From: Bin125 sp026705025
GTDB taxonomy: Bacteria > Chloroflexota > Dehalococcoidia > Bin125
Assembly: GCA_026705025.1 (NCBI GenBank)
Contig: JAPPBN010000013.1
Coordinates: forward strand, 59,941 to 123,940
Direction of reading: 5' to 3'
DNA: 64,000 bases
In this document: in pieces, positions 37,581-45,482 of the stretch
How the letters are laid out: each line of letters starts with the position of its first letter
How positions within the stretch are numbered: the first letter of the stretch is position 1
Notes under the pieces: generated by a model
Databases searched by the model: none
What the model was told of the DNA's origin: nothing
What the model saw: only the letters and a program-made list of their open reading frames with translations
Program-made: the position numbers and the translations under genes

Positions 37581-38219
37581 CTAGAGCAGCGAACGCTGCG
37601 AATCATCGTCCTCGGCGGCGTGCGCGTGTTGGTGGCCAATCTGCAGCCGCTGCACTTCCGGGCGCTCGGCCTGCGCGAGCAAGGGCGGAATGACGGCGAA
37701 GTCTTCCCGCATGGTCGACATCAGGTTTGAGTTTCTTAAGGCCGCCGCCGGGTGGTAGACGGGCAGGATGAGCCAGGGACCGGCCTGATGCGGCTGACCG
37801 CGCGTCTCGCCCATCTTCGCATCGGGCAGGAAATACTGCGTTGCGAACAAGCCCAGTAAGACGATCAGTTTGGGCCGGATGCCCTCGATCTGCTCGCGCA
37901 GGTAGACCTCGCAGCAGCCAATCTCGTCGGGCTGTGGATCACGGTTGCCGGGTGGGCGGCACTTGAGCACATTGGCGACGAACACATCCGAGCGGGCGAA
38001 TCCAATCTCGCCCAGCAGCTCATCCAACAATTGACCGGCGCGCCCGACGAAGGGCAGTCCTTGTTGGTCCTCGTTCTGTCCGGGCGCTTCGCCGATGAAC
38101 ATCAGCTCGGCGTTGGGGTCGCCATTGCCAGGAACCGTCTGCGTCCGGCCCTCGTGCAAGCGGCAGGCGGTGCAGCCGGCGATTTTCGCGTTGAGCAGTT
38201 CGAGTCGCTGAGGGTCCAC
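37581..38219 (-). CDS. Family 4 uracil-DNA glycosylase (Fe-S)
   Basis: Removes uracil from DNA. The 212-residue protein has four cluster-ligand cysteines (CTAC at residues 15-18; KCRPPGNRDP and the later GCCEVYL), the active-site MFIGEAPGQNEDQQGLPFVGRAGQ split over motif A, and motif B VYHPAAALRN. The C-terminal ~40 residues are a polar His/Gln-rich tail. GTG start is supported by TAGACT six nt upstream. The gene is preceded by ~700 bp of non-coding DNA with array B. Confidence 0.93.
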   Translation of the reverse strand: MDPQRLELLNAKIAGCTACRLHEGRTQTVPGNGDPNAELMFIGEAPGQNEDQQGLPFVGRAGQLLDELLGEIGFARSDVFVANVLKCRPPGNRDPQPDEIGCCEVYLREQIEGIRPKLIVLLGLFATQYFLPDAKMGETRGQPHQAGPWLILPVYHPAAALRNSNLMSTMREDFAVIPPLLAQAERPEVQRLQIGHQHAHAAEDDDSQRSLL

Positions 38220-38225
38220 GGCGTC

Positions 38226-38231
38226 AGTCTA
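38226..38231 (-). promoter_or_regulatory. -10 box of the UDG promoter (leaderless type)
   Basis: On the minus strand TAGACT, 6 nt, GTG. Same arrangement and same hexamer as ruvC. Confidence 0.5.
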
Positions 38232-38294
38232 CGACCACGATCCACGGAGACAGGTCGAGCGCCTGGTTGGTGTTTGCGGCGCAGCAAGAAGGGC

Positions 38295-38393
38295 GTTCGA
38301 AGCGTTCGGCGGTGTTCGGCTCTGTTCGGTTGGACCGGGACGCCGATTCGGCAGACACGTTCGATCTCGTTCGGATCCGTTCGGTGATGTTCG
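38295..38393 (-). repeat. Helically phased 10-bp motif array B (upstream of UDG)
   Basis: On the plus strand GTTCG starts at 38295, 38304, 38314, 38324, then after a degenerate middle at 38359, 38369, 38379 and 38389. Read in the UDG direction this is CCGAAC every 10 bp, in two blocks of four. It ends about 75 bp before the UDG start. Same motif core (CYGRAC) as arrays A, C and D. Confidence 0.7.
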
Positions 38394-38446
38394 GCTGGCG
38401 TGGGGCCGGAGTGCGGCGTGGTGAACGACTGATCGCGCCACACGAG

Positions 38447-38549
38447 GGAAATTTTTTCCAGCTGGCCCACAGGGACGGGTTCCCAGTGTTTTGCGGGGGA
38501 TCGTGAGAATGGGGTGGTTCAATTTTGCGCAATTTCGTGATGGTTTTGT
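38447..38549 (-). repeat. ~100-bp conserved non-coding block, copy 2, with phased A-tracts
   Basis: Minus-strand copy of the block at 29961-30062: GACAAAACC, AAAATTGAACC, CACGATCCCCCGCAAAACACTGG and AAAAAATTTCC in the same order and spacing. On the plus strand its T-tracts begin at 38523, 38533 and 38544, and continue beyond it at 38554 and 38565: steps of 10, 11, 10 and 11 bp, i.e. the ~10.5-bp DNA helical repeat, which predicts curved DNA. Confidence 0.65.
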
Positions 38550-38916
38550 CAGGTTTCGTACTGGTTTTGTCGCTCCTGGGCAGTGGAGTCGAGGCCTGTG
38601 CTACGCGACTGAGTTGCGCGGGCCGGGGACCGGTCGGAGCGGTATGCGTCTCGGTTTGCTTTGAATGCCCATTGAGAACAAACGTACTGTGATGGGTGCG
38701 GCTGGTCAACCGAGTGGCTGTGCCGCATTCCGCAGATGGCAACCTGCGCGTAGTCCCTCGAGGAGGTCGCCTCAGCGAAGGCGGGGGTGTTGCGACCGCC
38801 TCAGCGCTGCGGGGCCCCGCCTACGCGGGGCCGACTTTGGTTCTTTGCGCGCAGACTTCGATAGGCAAGGGGGGAGCGAAACAGGAGACTCGCTCCCGGA
38901 CTGCGGGATGGGTGGC
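38550..38916. other. Non-coding region between UDG and tatC
   Basis: Apart from the two last phased T-tracts (38554 and 38565) and hairpins near 38766-38832 I see no gene. Open frames here have no recognisable motif, no start signal and unusual composition. GGTCGC/GCGACC inverted segments and two CGCCTCAGCG direct repeats lie at 38765-38806. Confidence 0.55.
38813..38832. terminator. Hairpin downstream of tatC
   Basis: GGCCCCGC-CTAC-GCGGGGCC is a perfect 8-bp stem with a 4-nt loop, about 85 bp after the tatC stop on its strand. It may terminate the leftward tat operon. Confidence 0.45.
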
Positions 38917-39867
38917 CTACGCCGGCTGCGGTTCGGGATCGTCACGGCCATTGTCATCGTCGTTGTCGTCTTCGTCGAGGTCGGACTCGATGACGGGGAT
39001 GACGGTGCGATTCTCGACGAGGCGGACCAGGGCGACGCCGAGGACGAACAGGCCCATCGTGGGCACGGCGACGAATGTTTGTGTGACCGGATCGATTGAT
39101 GGCGTGACCAGCGCGGCGAGGAGGAACGAGCCGATGATCGCCCAGCGCCACATGCCCAACAACTTTCTCGAGGTGACCAGGCCGATCGCGCCCAGGCCCA
39201 TCAGGAAGAGTGGCAGCTCGAAGATGATGCCCGTCCAGATCACGAAGCGGGTGAGCATGTCGATGTAGTTGTTGATCCGCACCTGCGGATCGGCGATGTC
39301 CTGGCCAAAGTTGAGCAGGAAGGTGAGCGCCGGCGGCCAGCCGATGAAAAAGGCAAAGGCGCCGCCGCAGGCGAACGCCACCGTCGCCAGACCGACGATC
39401 GGCATGATCCATTTGCGCTCCGCGCGAGTCAGGCCGGGATGGATGAACGCGTAGATCTGATACACGATCACCGGCATCGCCCCGGCCAGACCGAGCATCA
39501 GCGAGATCTTGATGTAGGCCCCGATGAAGCCGAGCAGCTCGGTGTAGATCGGTCGGAACTCGGGCAACGCCTGACGTCCGGGCTCGAGGAGGTAGTCGAG
39601 GATCGTCGAGGCAAAGATCAAGGTGATGACGGTCGTCAGCACCAGGGTCAGCACCGCGACGGTCAGGCGCTGGCGGATCTCGTTGAGGTGTTCGCCCAGC
39701 GTGAGTTCCGCGCCCTCTTGATCGTCGGGCGGCTCACCCGGTGGCATCCCCGGAGGCAGATCGCCCGATCCGTCGAGCACGACATCGAGTTCCGACAGGT
39801 CCGGCGGCTCCGGCAATTCGGACGGTGCTGATACCTCTGACTCTGGGGGGACGGGTTGTGTCGCCAT
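38917..39867 (-). CDS. tatC: Sec-independent protein translocase TatC
   Basis: TatC is the twin-arginine signal receptor in the membrane. The 316-residue protein has a Pro/Glu-rich N-terminal extension of ~60 residues, the signature LGEHLNEIRQRL, and six membrane segments, with the conserved FIHPGLTRAERKW and FLLNFG regions, and an acidic C-terminal tail (DLDEDDNDDDNG). It is 51 nt after tatA on the same strand, so both make one operon. Confidence 0.94.
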   Translation of the reverse strand: MATQPVPPESEVSAPSELPEPPDLSELDVVLDGSGDLPPGMPPGEPPDDQEGAELTLGEHLNEIRQRLTVAVLTLVLTTVITLIFASTILDYLLEPGRQALPEFRPIYTELLGFIGAYIKISLMLGLAGAMPVIVYQIYAFIHPGLTRAERKWIMPIVGLATVAFACGGAFAFFIGWPPALTFLLNFGQDIADPQVRINNYIDMLTRFVIWTGIIFELPLFLMGLGAIGLVTSRKLLGMWRWAIIGSFLLAALVTPSIDPVTQTFVAVPTMGLFVLGVALVRLVENRTVIPVIESDLDEDDNDDDNGRDDPEPQPA

Positions 39868-39918
39868 CAGCAGTCAGCCAGTCGGTTCGGGTTGGGCGCG
39901 GATCGGCATGAGCGAGCG

Positions 39919-40494
39919 CTACTGGGCGTCACGTTCGAGATCGCGACGTCGCCGATTCAGCGAGATCACGTTCGACGGCCGCGCCGGTTCCGTTGTCTCG
40001 GCGTCCTCGCCGTCGCTGCCAGCCGCAGCGGCGGCCGCGACCCGGCGCGGTCTGACCACCGGACGCCGTCGCCGCACGCGACGAACCTGTCGAGTTTCCT
40101 GCCCCTGATCGTCGGTTTGTTCGGCCGTGGCTGTCGCCGTCGATCCGTCCTGGGACTCAGCCGAACCGCCGTCGCGGGCCGCTTCGATCGCCTCTTCGGT
40201 CATCACCTCGGCGTCGCGGACCGCGCTGCGGACGTCCTGTTCGGCTTGCTCGAGGTCGGCGCGGATGTCGGCGTCGATCTGTTGCAGCTCGAACCGTTGC
40301 TCAATGAATTCTTCGCGAACTTCCTCGAAGTCGGTCAGGTACTCGTCGCGAAAGTCGCGCGCGTACTCGCGCAACTCGCGAATGGCGCGGCCGAACTGAC
40401 CGGCGATTTCGGGCAGCTTGCCGGGCCCGAAGATCAGGGCTGCCAGCAGCAGCACGACGAGGATTTCCGGAATGCCGACGCCGAAGATGTTCAT
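39919..40494 (-). CDS. Twin-arginine translocase TatA/TatB family protein with long tail
   Basis: The 191-residue protein has the N-terminal membrane helix and amphipathic helix of TatA (GVGIPEILVVLLLAALIFGPGKLPEIAGQFGRAIREL). FGPGKLPE is TatA/B-like. It continues with a long acidic coiled helix (to ~110) and a disordered tail rich in Ala, Thr, Arg; TatA is usually 60-90 residues, so this is closer to TatB in length. It sits directly upstream of tatC. Which of the two roles it fills cannot be decided. Confidence 0.88.
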   Translation of the reverse strand: MNIFGVGIPEILVVLLLAALIFGPGKLPEIAGQFGRAIRELREYARDFRDEYLTDFEEVREEFIEQRFELQQIDADIRADLEQAEQDVRSAVRDAEVMTEEAIEAARDGGSAESQDGSTATATAEQTDDQGQETRQVRRVRRRRPVVRPRRVAAAAAAGSDGEDAETTEPARPSNVISLNRRRRDLERDAQ

Positions 40495-40576
40495 CGGCAG
40501 TCAGCGTACCCGATTACACAGCAACCGCCGCCCGCCTCGCGGGGATTCGGGCCGCTCCCATAATCCCCCGATAACG

Positions 40577-40834
40577 CTATTCGTCGGACACGCCCTTCGA
40601 CACGAGGAAGTCGATGGCGTCCTGCACCGTGCCAATACCCTCGGCGTCCTCGTCGGAGATCTCGAGGTCGGGCACCTCGTCGCGGAACTCATCCTCGAAC
40701 GACATGATCAGCTCGACCAGGTCGAGCGAGTCGGCGCCGAGGTCGTCGACGAACGACGCTTCGGGGCTGACATCGTCGGGGTCCGCCGACAACTGGTCGA
40801 CGATGATGTCTTTGATTCGATCAAACAGGGCCAT
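40577..40834 (-). CDS. acpP: Acyl carrier protein
   Basis: Carries acyl chains on phosphopantetheine during fatty-acid synthesis. The 85-residue acidic protein has the attachment motif GADSLDLVELIMSFEDEF with the modified Ser, and FDRIKDIIVDQL at the start. It lies 14 nt after nusB and downstream of fabD on the same strand, consistent with a lipid-synthesis operon. GGAGGAAG precedes the ATG. Confidence 0.95.
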   Translation of the reverse strand: MALFDRIKDIIVDQLSADPDDVSPEASFVDDLGADSLDLVELIMSFEDEFRDEVPDLEISDEDAEGIGTVQDAIDFLVSKGVSDE

Positions 40835-40848
40835 ACTGCTTCCTCCGG

Positions 40849-41322
40849 CTACTCCGCAGTCCCAGCCTGCAGACGGTTCCGTGTGACCGTGCCCAGCACG
40901 CCGGTGACGAATCGCCGACTGCCGTCGTCGCCGAATCGCTTGGCCAGCGTCACCGCGTGTCGAACCGCGGTGTTCGGGCGTACCGCGCCATTATCGAAGA
41001 GCATTTCAAAGAGCGCAATGCGCAGGACGGTCTGGTCGACCAGCGCGATCTGATCGAGCGGCAGACGGTCGGCCAGCTCGCCGATCATCGTGTCCAGGGT
41101 CTCGCGGTGCTCAATCACGCCCGAAACGATCGCCGCGGCGCGTTGGGCCTTGTCGCCCGACATGGGAATGTCGGCGTGCGACCGTCGCAACGAGGTGGTG
41201 GCGGGCATCTTGCCGAACTCCGCCTCGAACAGCGCGCAGAAGGCGCGGACGCGTGCGTTGTCTTCGGCGTCCGGACGGATCGGTGCGGGTCTCGGGCTAG
41301 CCGCCAAGGCTCTCCCGATCAT
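40849..41322 (-). CDS. nusB: Transcription antitermination factor NusB
   Basis: NusB with NusE binds boxA RNA in rRNA antitermination. The 157-residue helical protein has RVRAFCALFEAEFG near the N terminus, LPLDQIALVDQTVLRIALFEML and the C-terminal RHAVTLAKRFGDDGSRRFVTGVLGTV, all typical. The ATG lies inside the end of fabD (26-nt overlap). The setting fabD-nusB-acpP is unusual, as nusB normally sits with ribH or accB/C. Confidence 0.9.
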   Translation of the reverse strand: MIGRALAASPRPAPIRPDAEDNARVRAFCALFEAEFGKMPATTSLRRSHADIPMSGDKAQRAAAIVSGVIEHRETLDTMIGELADRLPLDQIALVDQTVLRIALFEMLFDNGAVRPNTAVRHAVTLAKRFGDDGSRRFVTGVLGTVTRNRLQAGTAE

Positions 41323-42265
41323 TGATGTTGACCAGCGCCGGCATCTCCGGCAGCTTGAGCGGCCGCAGCGTCGTGCGGACCAGACCGGTCAGTACCTTGC
41401 CCGGTCCCATTTCGACATAACGCTGGACGCCCATCTCGTGCATGCGCTTGACGGTGTCTTCCCAGCGCACCGGGCGACGGATCTGCGCTGTCAGGTCGGC
41501 GCGGACGGCGTCGGCAGTGGTGAGCGGGGCGGCCTCAACGTTTCCGATTACCGGGGTCGTAGGGTCGGATACGTCGGCTTCGGCGATGATCGGGGCCATG
41601 GCGTCGGAGGCGGGCGACATCAGCGAGGTGTGAAATGCGCCGCCGACGTTGAGCATGACCACTCGTCGCGCGCCGCGCTCCTCGGCCAGCGCCGCCGCCC
41701 GCTCGACGGCCGGTACGGCGCCGCCGATGACGATCTGTCCCGTCGCATTCAGATTGCAGACCTCGGCCCCGGCTTCGTCGCAGACCGCCTGGACATCGGC
41801 TTCGTCCATGCCCAGCACCGCAGCCAGGGTGCCGGGATTCTGTTCGCCCGCTGCCTGCATCAGCTCGCCGCGCTTCGCGACCAGGCGAACCGCCTCGGAG
41901 ACACTCAACGATCCGGCAGCGACCAGGGCCGAGTACTCGCCCATGCTGTGTCCGGCTGTGCAGACCGGGTCGGCGTTCAATGCCTCGTGACCTGCGGCCG
42001 TCGCCGCTCGCCAGGCCGCCAGCGACGTGACCAGGATCCCCGGCTGCGTATTGACCGTCTGGCGCAGGACCTCGTCCGGGCCCTCGAAGATCACGCTCGA
42101 CAGGGAGCGCCCCAACGCCTCGTCCGCCTCTTCGAAGATCTCGCGGGCCTCGGGATACGCCTCGTAGAGGTCGCGTCCCATGCCGACCTCCTGCGCGCCC
42201 TGTCCGGGGAACAGCCAGGCTGTTGATGGGGCGGTCAAGGGGGCCGTCGAGGAGGTGTCGGCCAC
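41297..42265 (-). CDS. fabD: Malonyl-CoA:ACP transacylase FabD
   Basis: Transfers malonyl from CoA to ACP for fatty-acid elongation. The 322-residue protein opens with TAWLFPGQGAQEVGMGRDLY, has the nucleophile elbow AGHSMGEYSALVAAG (Ser), the Arg in VAKRGELMQ, and the catalytic His in GGAFHTSLM. A much longer upstream frame exists but overlaps rpmF; the GTG at 42265, 2 nt after the rpmF stop and with GGAGG upstream, is the likely start. Confidence 0.93.
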   Translation of the reverse strand: MADTSSTAPLTAPSTAWLFPGQGAQEVGMGRDLYEAYPEAREIFEEADEALGRSLSSVIFEGPDEVLRQTVNTQPGILVTSLAAWRAATAAGHEALNADPVCTAGHSMGEYSALVAAGSLSVSEAVRLVAKRGELMQAAGEQNPGTLAAVLGMDEADVQAVCDEAGAEVCNLNATGQIVIGGAVPAVERAAALAEERGARRVVMLNVGGAFHTSLMSPASDAMAPIIAEADVSDPTTPVIGNVEAAPLTTADAVRADLTAQIRRPVRWEDTVKRMHEMGVQRYVEMGPGKVLTGLVRTTLRPLKLPEMPALVNINDRESLGG

Positions 42266-42267
42266 CC

Positions 42268-42450
42268 CTAGTCCTCCAGCTCGATCACGGTGCGACCGCG
42301 ATACATGCCGCAGGCCCAGCAGATCCGGTGCGCCTGGTGCGTTTCGTTGCATTCGGCGCAGACGACGAGCTTGGGTCGTCGAACGGCGTGATGCTGCCGT
42401 CGCAGCCGCTGTCGTGTCTTGGCATACTTGCGCTTGGGAAGCGGTGGCAT
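42268..42450 (-). CDS. rpmF: 50S ribosomal protein L32, zinc type
   Basis: The 60-residue protein begins PPLPKRKYAKTRQRLRRQHH and keeps the four zinc ligands CAEC and CWAC. It lies 3 nt after the DUF177 gene and just before fabD, matching the classic yceD-rpmF-fab order. Confidence 0.95.
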   Translation of the reverse strand: MPPLPKRKYAKTRQRLRRQHHAVRRPKLVVCAECNETHQAHRICWACGMYRGRTVIELED

Positions 42451-42453
42451 GGT

Positions 42454-42990
42454 TCAGTCTCCCTTGAGTTCCAACTTCAACGCCGACAGCGCCGACCAGC
42501 GGTCGTCGACAGGCGCTTCGGTTGATGTGTTCGTTTCCAGTCCCGGACATTCCGCGCCGCAGCGCGGGCTCATGGGACGTTGCATCTCTACATATTGTCG
42601 CACGGCTTCGCTGAGGTCGATCTGACTGTCAATCACGGCGAAGCCGACGCGCTCCGGCGGCGGCTCGATCGAGAGTCCCGAGACGGGATCCATCGACGGC
42701 CAGAACTCTTCATCGAAGGACAGCTCCAGGCCCACATCGATCTCGATCAGGCAGCCGCCGCACACGTCGTGGACGGTCGTGGTCAGCGCCGCCGTCGCGA
42801 GCACCGACTGATCGGTGCGCAACAGTCTCAGCGTCCCGCTGACCTCCGTGTCGAGCGATCGTTCGGCGGCGCGATCGACGTGGAAGCGGCGCGACGCCCC
42901 GATCGGCTCCTGCAGGAGTGTCGAGACGTTGAACAGCAGGGAACTCGTGCGTCGGACCGGCGTGCCGGCGGTCCCGCCTTCAGCAGTCAT
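42454..42990 (-). CDS. YceD/DUF177 family protein
   Basis: The 178-residue protein has the DUF177 layout: strands with SGTLRLLRTDQSVLATAALTT, the Cys motif VCGGCL, DEEFWPSM, then IDLSEAVRQYVEMQRPMSPRCG with the last Cys pair. In other bacteria this protein is linked to 23S rRNA accumulation and is encoded before rpmF, as here. The leader TAGGCT 9 nt before the ATG could be its promoter. Confidence 0.9.
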   Translation of the reverse strand: MTAEGGTAGTPVRRTSSLLFNVSTLLQEPIGASRRFHVDRAAERSLDTEVSGTLRLLRTDQSVLATAALTTTVHDVCGGCLIEIDVGLELSFDEEFWPSMDPVSGLSIEPPPERVGFAVIDSQIDLSEAVRQYVEMQRPMSPRCGAECPGLETNTSTEAPVDDRWSALSALKLELKGD

Positions 42991-43046
42991 GGTCCGACCA
43001 GCCTATCAACGGACCTCGGCAGCCTCCGCGACCATGTCTCCTGAGA

Positions 43047-43075
43047 TTGGCATTGGCAGTGGTCGGGCATACACT
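43047..43075 (+). promoter_or_regulatory. Promoter for the zinc-ribbon coiled-coil gene
   Basis: TTGGCA (43047-43052), 17 nt, TACACT (43070-43075), giving a start near 43082 and a leader of ~90 nt before the ATG at 43174. It is divergent from the DUF177 gene. Confidence 0.5.
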
Positions 43076-43173
43076 CGGTTGGTGAGCCGTGAGCGTCGTT
43101 CGACCTGTTCGGCCTGCTCCTGGCTCTCACCGCTCTGCCGCCGCGCTTCAGACAAGGAAGACGAGCCGTCACC

Positions 43174-43869
43174 ATGGACCTCGAAGGGCTGCAGCAACTC
43201 CAGGAGATCGACATCCAGCGCGACGAGGCCAAGCGCGAGCTGCAGACCATCCTCGATCAGATTGCCGATCCACCGTTCGTGCCGCAGCTCGATGCCGAAA
43301 TCGAGGCGCAGGCGGAGGAAGCGCGCCGCGCCGACAACGCCACTCGCGAGGCGCACGCCGTCGTGCAAACCGCACAGCGGCGGATTGAAGTCACCGACAA
43401 CCGGCTGTACTCGGGTTCAATCACCGACCATCGCACACTTGAGGAGCTGCAGCGCGACCTGTACTCGCAACGCCAGCAGCTGCCGCCACTGGCCGAGGCG
43501 GAGACGCGCGCATCCTATGACGCGCAGATGGCGCACGAAGCGGGCGCCTGGCTGAATCAACTCCGAACCAGTGCGGTCGACGCCTGGAACGAGCGCCAGA
43601 GCGAGTTGGAAGCGCAGCGCGGAGATGCGCAGGAGCGCGTGGATGAGTTCTCGCGACAGGTCGAGATACTGCGAGACAAGCTCAGCGACGAAGACCTGAC
43701 CGCCTACGACCAATACCGCCGCCGCCGGCCGCGCGTCGTGGCTAGCGTCGCCGGCGGCGTCTGCGACGGCTGCCGTCTGAGCTTGCCGACGATTGTCGTG
43801 ACCCGGGCGCGGCAGGGATCCCGCGCCGTCGAGTGTCCATCATGTGGATGCTTGCTGCGCGTCGTCTAG
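43174..43869 (+). CDS. C4-type zinc ribbon coiled-coil protein (DUF164/CT398-like)
   Basis: The 231-residue protein is a long coiled coil (residues 1-180, e.g. LEGLQQLQEIDIQRDEAKREL and ELEAQRGDAQERVDEFSRQVE) that ends in a zinc ribbon with CDGCRLSL and CPSCGCLL. This matches the DUF164 zf-RING_7 family, of uncertain function (a chlamydial member interacts with flagellar and sigma-54 parts). A serine recombinase gene follows after 32 nt. Confidence 0.85.
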   Translation: MDLEGLQQLQEIDIQRDEAKRELQTILDQIADPPFVPQLDAEIEAQAEEARRADNATREAHAVVQTAQRRIEVTDNRLYSGSITDHRTLEELQRDLYSQRQQLPPLAEAETRASYDAQMAHEAGAWLNQLRTSAVDAWNERQSELEAQRGDAQERVDEFSRQVEILRDKLSDEDLTAYDQYRRRRPRVVASVAGGVCDGCRLSLPTIVVTRARQGSRAVECPSCGCLLRVV

Positions 43870-43889
43870 TACTCCTCGGGCGAACGCCA

Positions 43890-43895
43890 TAGCAT
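43890..43895 (+). promoter_or_regulatory. -10 box of recombinase promoter (leaderless type)
   Basis: TAGCAT, 6 nt, GTG; same hexamer as for rnhB. No ribosome binding site is visible. Confidence 0.5.
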
Positions 43896-43901
43896 CACGT
43901 T

Positions 43902-45371
43902 GTGCGCGCTATCGGCTATCTCAGTCAACCTCATGACCGCCTGACCAGATACGACCAGGACGGCGAGTCGACGGCGGTGGGCAGGCTGGATTCGCTCCCC
44001 TCGTTGGTCGAGCAGAACGCGGAGTTCCTCAAGTACTGCCAACGTCATGGCTACGAGCCGACGGCGACGTTTCTCGATGCGGACACGTCTCCCGGTCGCG
44101 AACGTCCCGGCCTGATCCAGTTGTTGCGGCACCTCAGCGAGGAGGCGCGCGGCTTCACCTTCGTGGTCATTCAGAGCTTCGCCAACCTCGGGCACGACGC
44201 TACGCAGGCGGTCCGGACGGTGCTGCAACTGCGAGCGCGGGGCGTCCAGCTGATCTCGCTCACGGACGGTCCGATCGACGAGGCCTCGCTGATCGACCTG
44301 TGGCGACTGCATAGCGACCCGGACAGCGACAGCGAACGCCGCCGCGCTCGGCTCCAGGAGCGAGCCCGGCTTGGTCAGGCGATCGGCCGGCCGCCATACG
44401 GCTACCGGGTCGGCGGCGACGGACGCTATGAAGTCGACGAGGCGGAGGCTGCCGTCGTGCGGCGGATCTTCGGCCTCTGCCTGCACGACGGTCTCGGCAT
44501 CAGGCGGATCGCGCAGCGACTCAACCAGGATGGCTACCAGACCCGCCGCGGCCGCAACTGGAGCATGGTCTCGATCCGCGATCTGCTGCGCAACCCGGTC
44601 TACGTCGGTCGCTACGACAAGCTCGGTGTCAGCGTGCCCCACAACCACGAAGCGATCGTCTCCGAACCAGACTTCGAAACCGTCGCCAGGCAGATGGCCG
44701 AGCGTCGCACCGCGACCGGCGTCAGTCACCCGTCCGACTTCCTGCTGGCCGGCCTGGTCTGGTGCGGCGAGGATCAGACCCGCATGATCGGCGTCACCCG
44801 GCGCCAGAATTGGCGCAAGGCCAGCGGCGAGACCGCCGCGGCGACCTACCGCTATTACCAGTCCGAGGCGCGAACCAACCAGTCGGTCGGCGGCTATCAC
44901 ACGCGGCGCGCCGACGAACTGGAAGCGGAGGTACTCGCGCACATCCGCGGCGAACGCCAGGGCGGTGAGATCGCCGTGCTCAACATCGGCAAGGACGACA
45001 CGGCGCTCGCCGCCGAGACGGCGGTCGCGCTCGCCTCCGGGGAAGCTCGCCTGCGAGCGATCGACCGCAAGCTCGCACAGTTGCTTGAAGACGCCGCCGC
45101 CGGCGATCCTCCGCCGTCGATGTTGCATGAGGCGGGCGCCGAGATCATCGCCGAATGGGAATCGGCCAGCGCCGACCTCGCCTCGATCAAGGGCCGGGCG
45201 CAGGCGCATGACAGAGAAGCCGATCGCCGGCGCCGCCGCGACCAGCGACTGCAACGCGTCCGAGAAGATTGGGAATCCCTCAACTTCCCCCAGCAGAGAG
45301 ACCTGATTGAACATCTCGTCGACCGGGTCATCGTCTTCGACAACTCCGTCACCACCCAGCTCAAGGCCTAG
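43902..45371 (+). CDS. Large serine recombinase family protein with degenerate active site
   Basis: The 489-residue protein has the large serine recombinase plan: N-terminal resolvase fold (FLDADTSPGRERPGLIQLL; TQAVRTVLQLRARGVQLISL), Recombinase domain (GRPPYGYRVGGDGRYEVDE, VVRRIFGLCLHDGLGIRRIA, IRDLLRNPVYVGRY) and a C-terminal coiled coil. Ser8 may be kept, but the conserved DR--R cluster (KLDRLGRD in active enzymes) reads QSFANLGHD, so Asp and both Arg are replaced. The zinc ribbon keeps only one Cys (VWCGEDQTRM). Composition matches the neighbours and no att sites or phage genes are seen. Probably domesticated. Confidence 0.85.
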   Translation: MRAIGYLSQPHDRLTRYDQDGESTAVGRLDSLPSLVEQNAEFLKYCQRHGYEPTATFLDADTSPGRERPGLIQLLRHLSEEARGFTFVVIQSFANLGHDATQAVRTVLQLRARGVQLISLTDGPIDEASLIDLWRLHSDPDSDSERRRARLQERARLGQAIGRPPYGYRVGGDGRYEVDEAEAAVVRRIFGLCLHDGLGIRRIAQRLNQDGYQTRRGRNWSMVSIRDLLRNPVYVGRYDKLGVSVPHNHEAIVSEPDFETVARQMAERRTATGVSHPSDFLLAGLVWCGEDQTRMIGVTRRQNWRKASGETAAATYRYYQSEARTNQSVGGYHTRRADELEAEVLAHIRGERQGGEIAVLNIGKDDTALAAETAVALASGEARLRAIDRKLAQLLEDAAAGDPPPSMLHEAGAEIIAEWESASADLASIKGRAQAHDREADRRRRRDQRLQRVREDWESLNFPQQRDLIEHLVDRVIVFDNSVTTQLKA

Positions 45372-45452
45372 CACGTTCCTACACCGTCCCCGCCCCCGAG
45401 CAGGGACCTGCACGGCCGGAGGCTTACCGGGGCCTGGGTCGATGGAGTTAGA

Positions 45453-45458
45453 TACACT
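45453..45458 (+). promoter_or_regulatory. -10 box of the toxin-antitoxin pair
   Basis: TACACT would start transcription near 45465, leaving an 18-nt leader with a GCGAGG site 7 nt before the GTG at 45483. Confidence 0.4.
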
Positions 45459-45482
45459 GGTACCGGGAAGCGAGGTCGCATT

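Noticed and set aside
38295..38393. LexA boxes (CGAAC-N4-GTTCG) suggested by repeated CGAAC
   Set aside because: The sites are direct repeats at 10 bp; no correctly spaced inverted pair is present in arrays A or B.
38224..38742. 172-residue minus-strand frame upstream of UDG
   Set aside because: Low complexity; the part homologous to the uvrB upstream block changes reading frame between copies, so it is not kept as protein.
43902..45371. Integrated mobile element around the serine recombinase
   Set aside because: Flanking genes are housekeeping, no direct-repeat att sites or cargo are seen, and the active site is degenerate.
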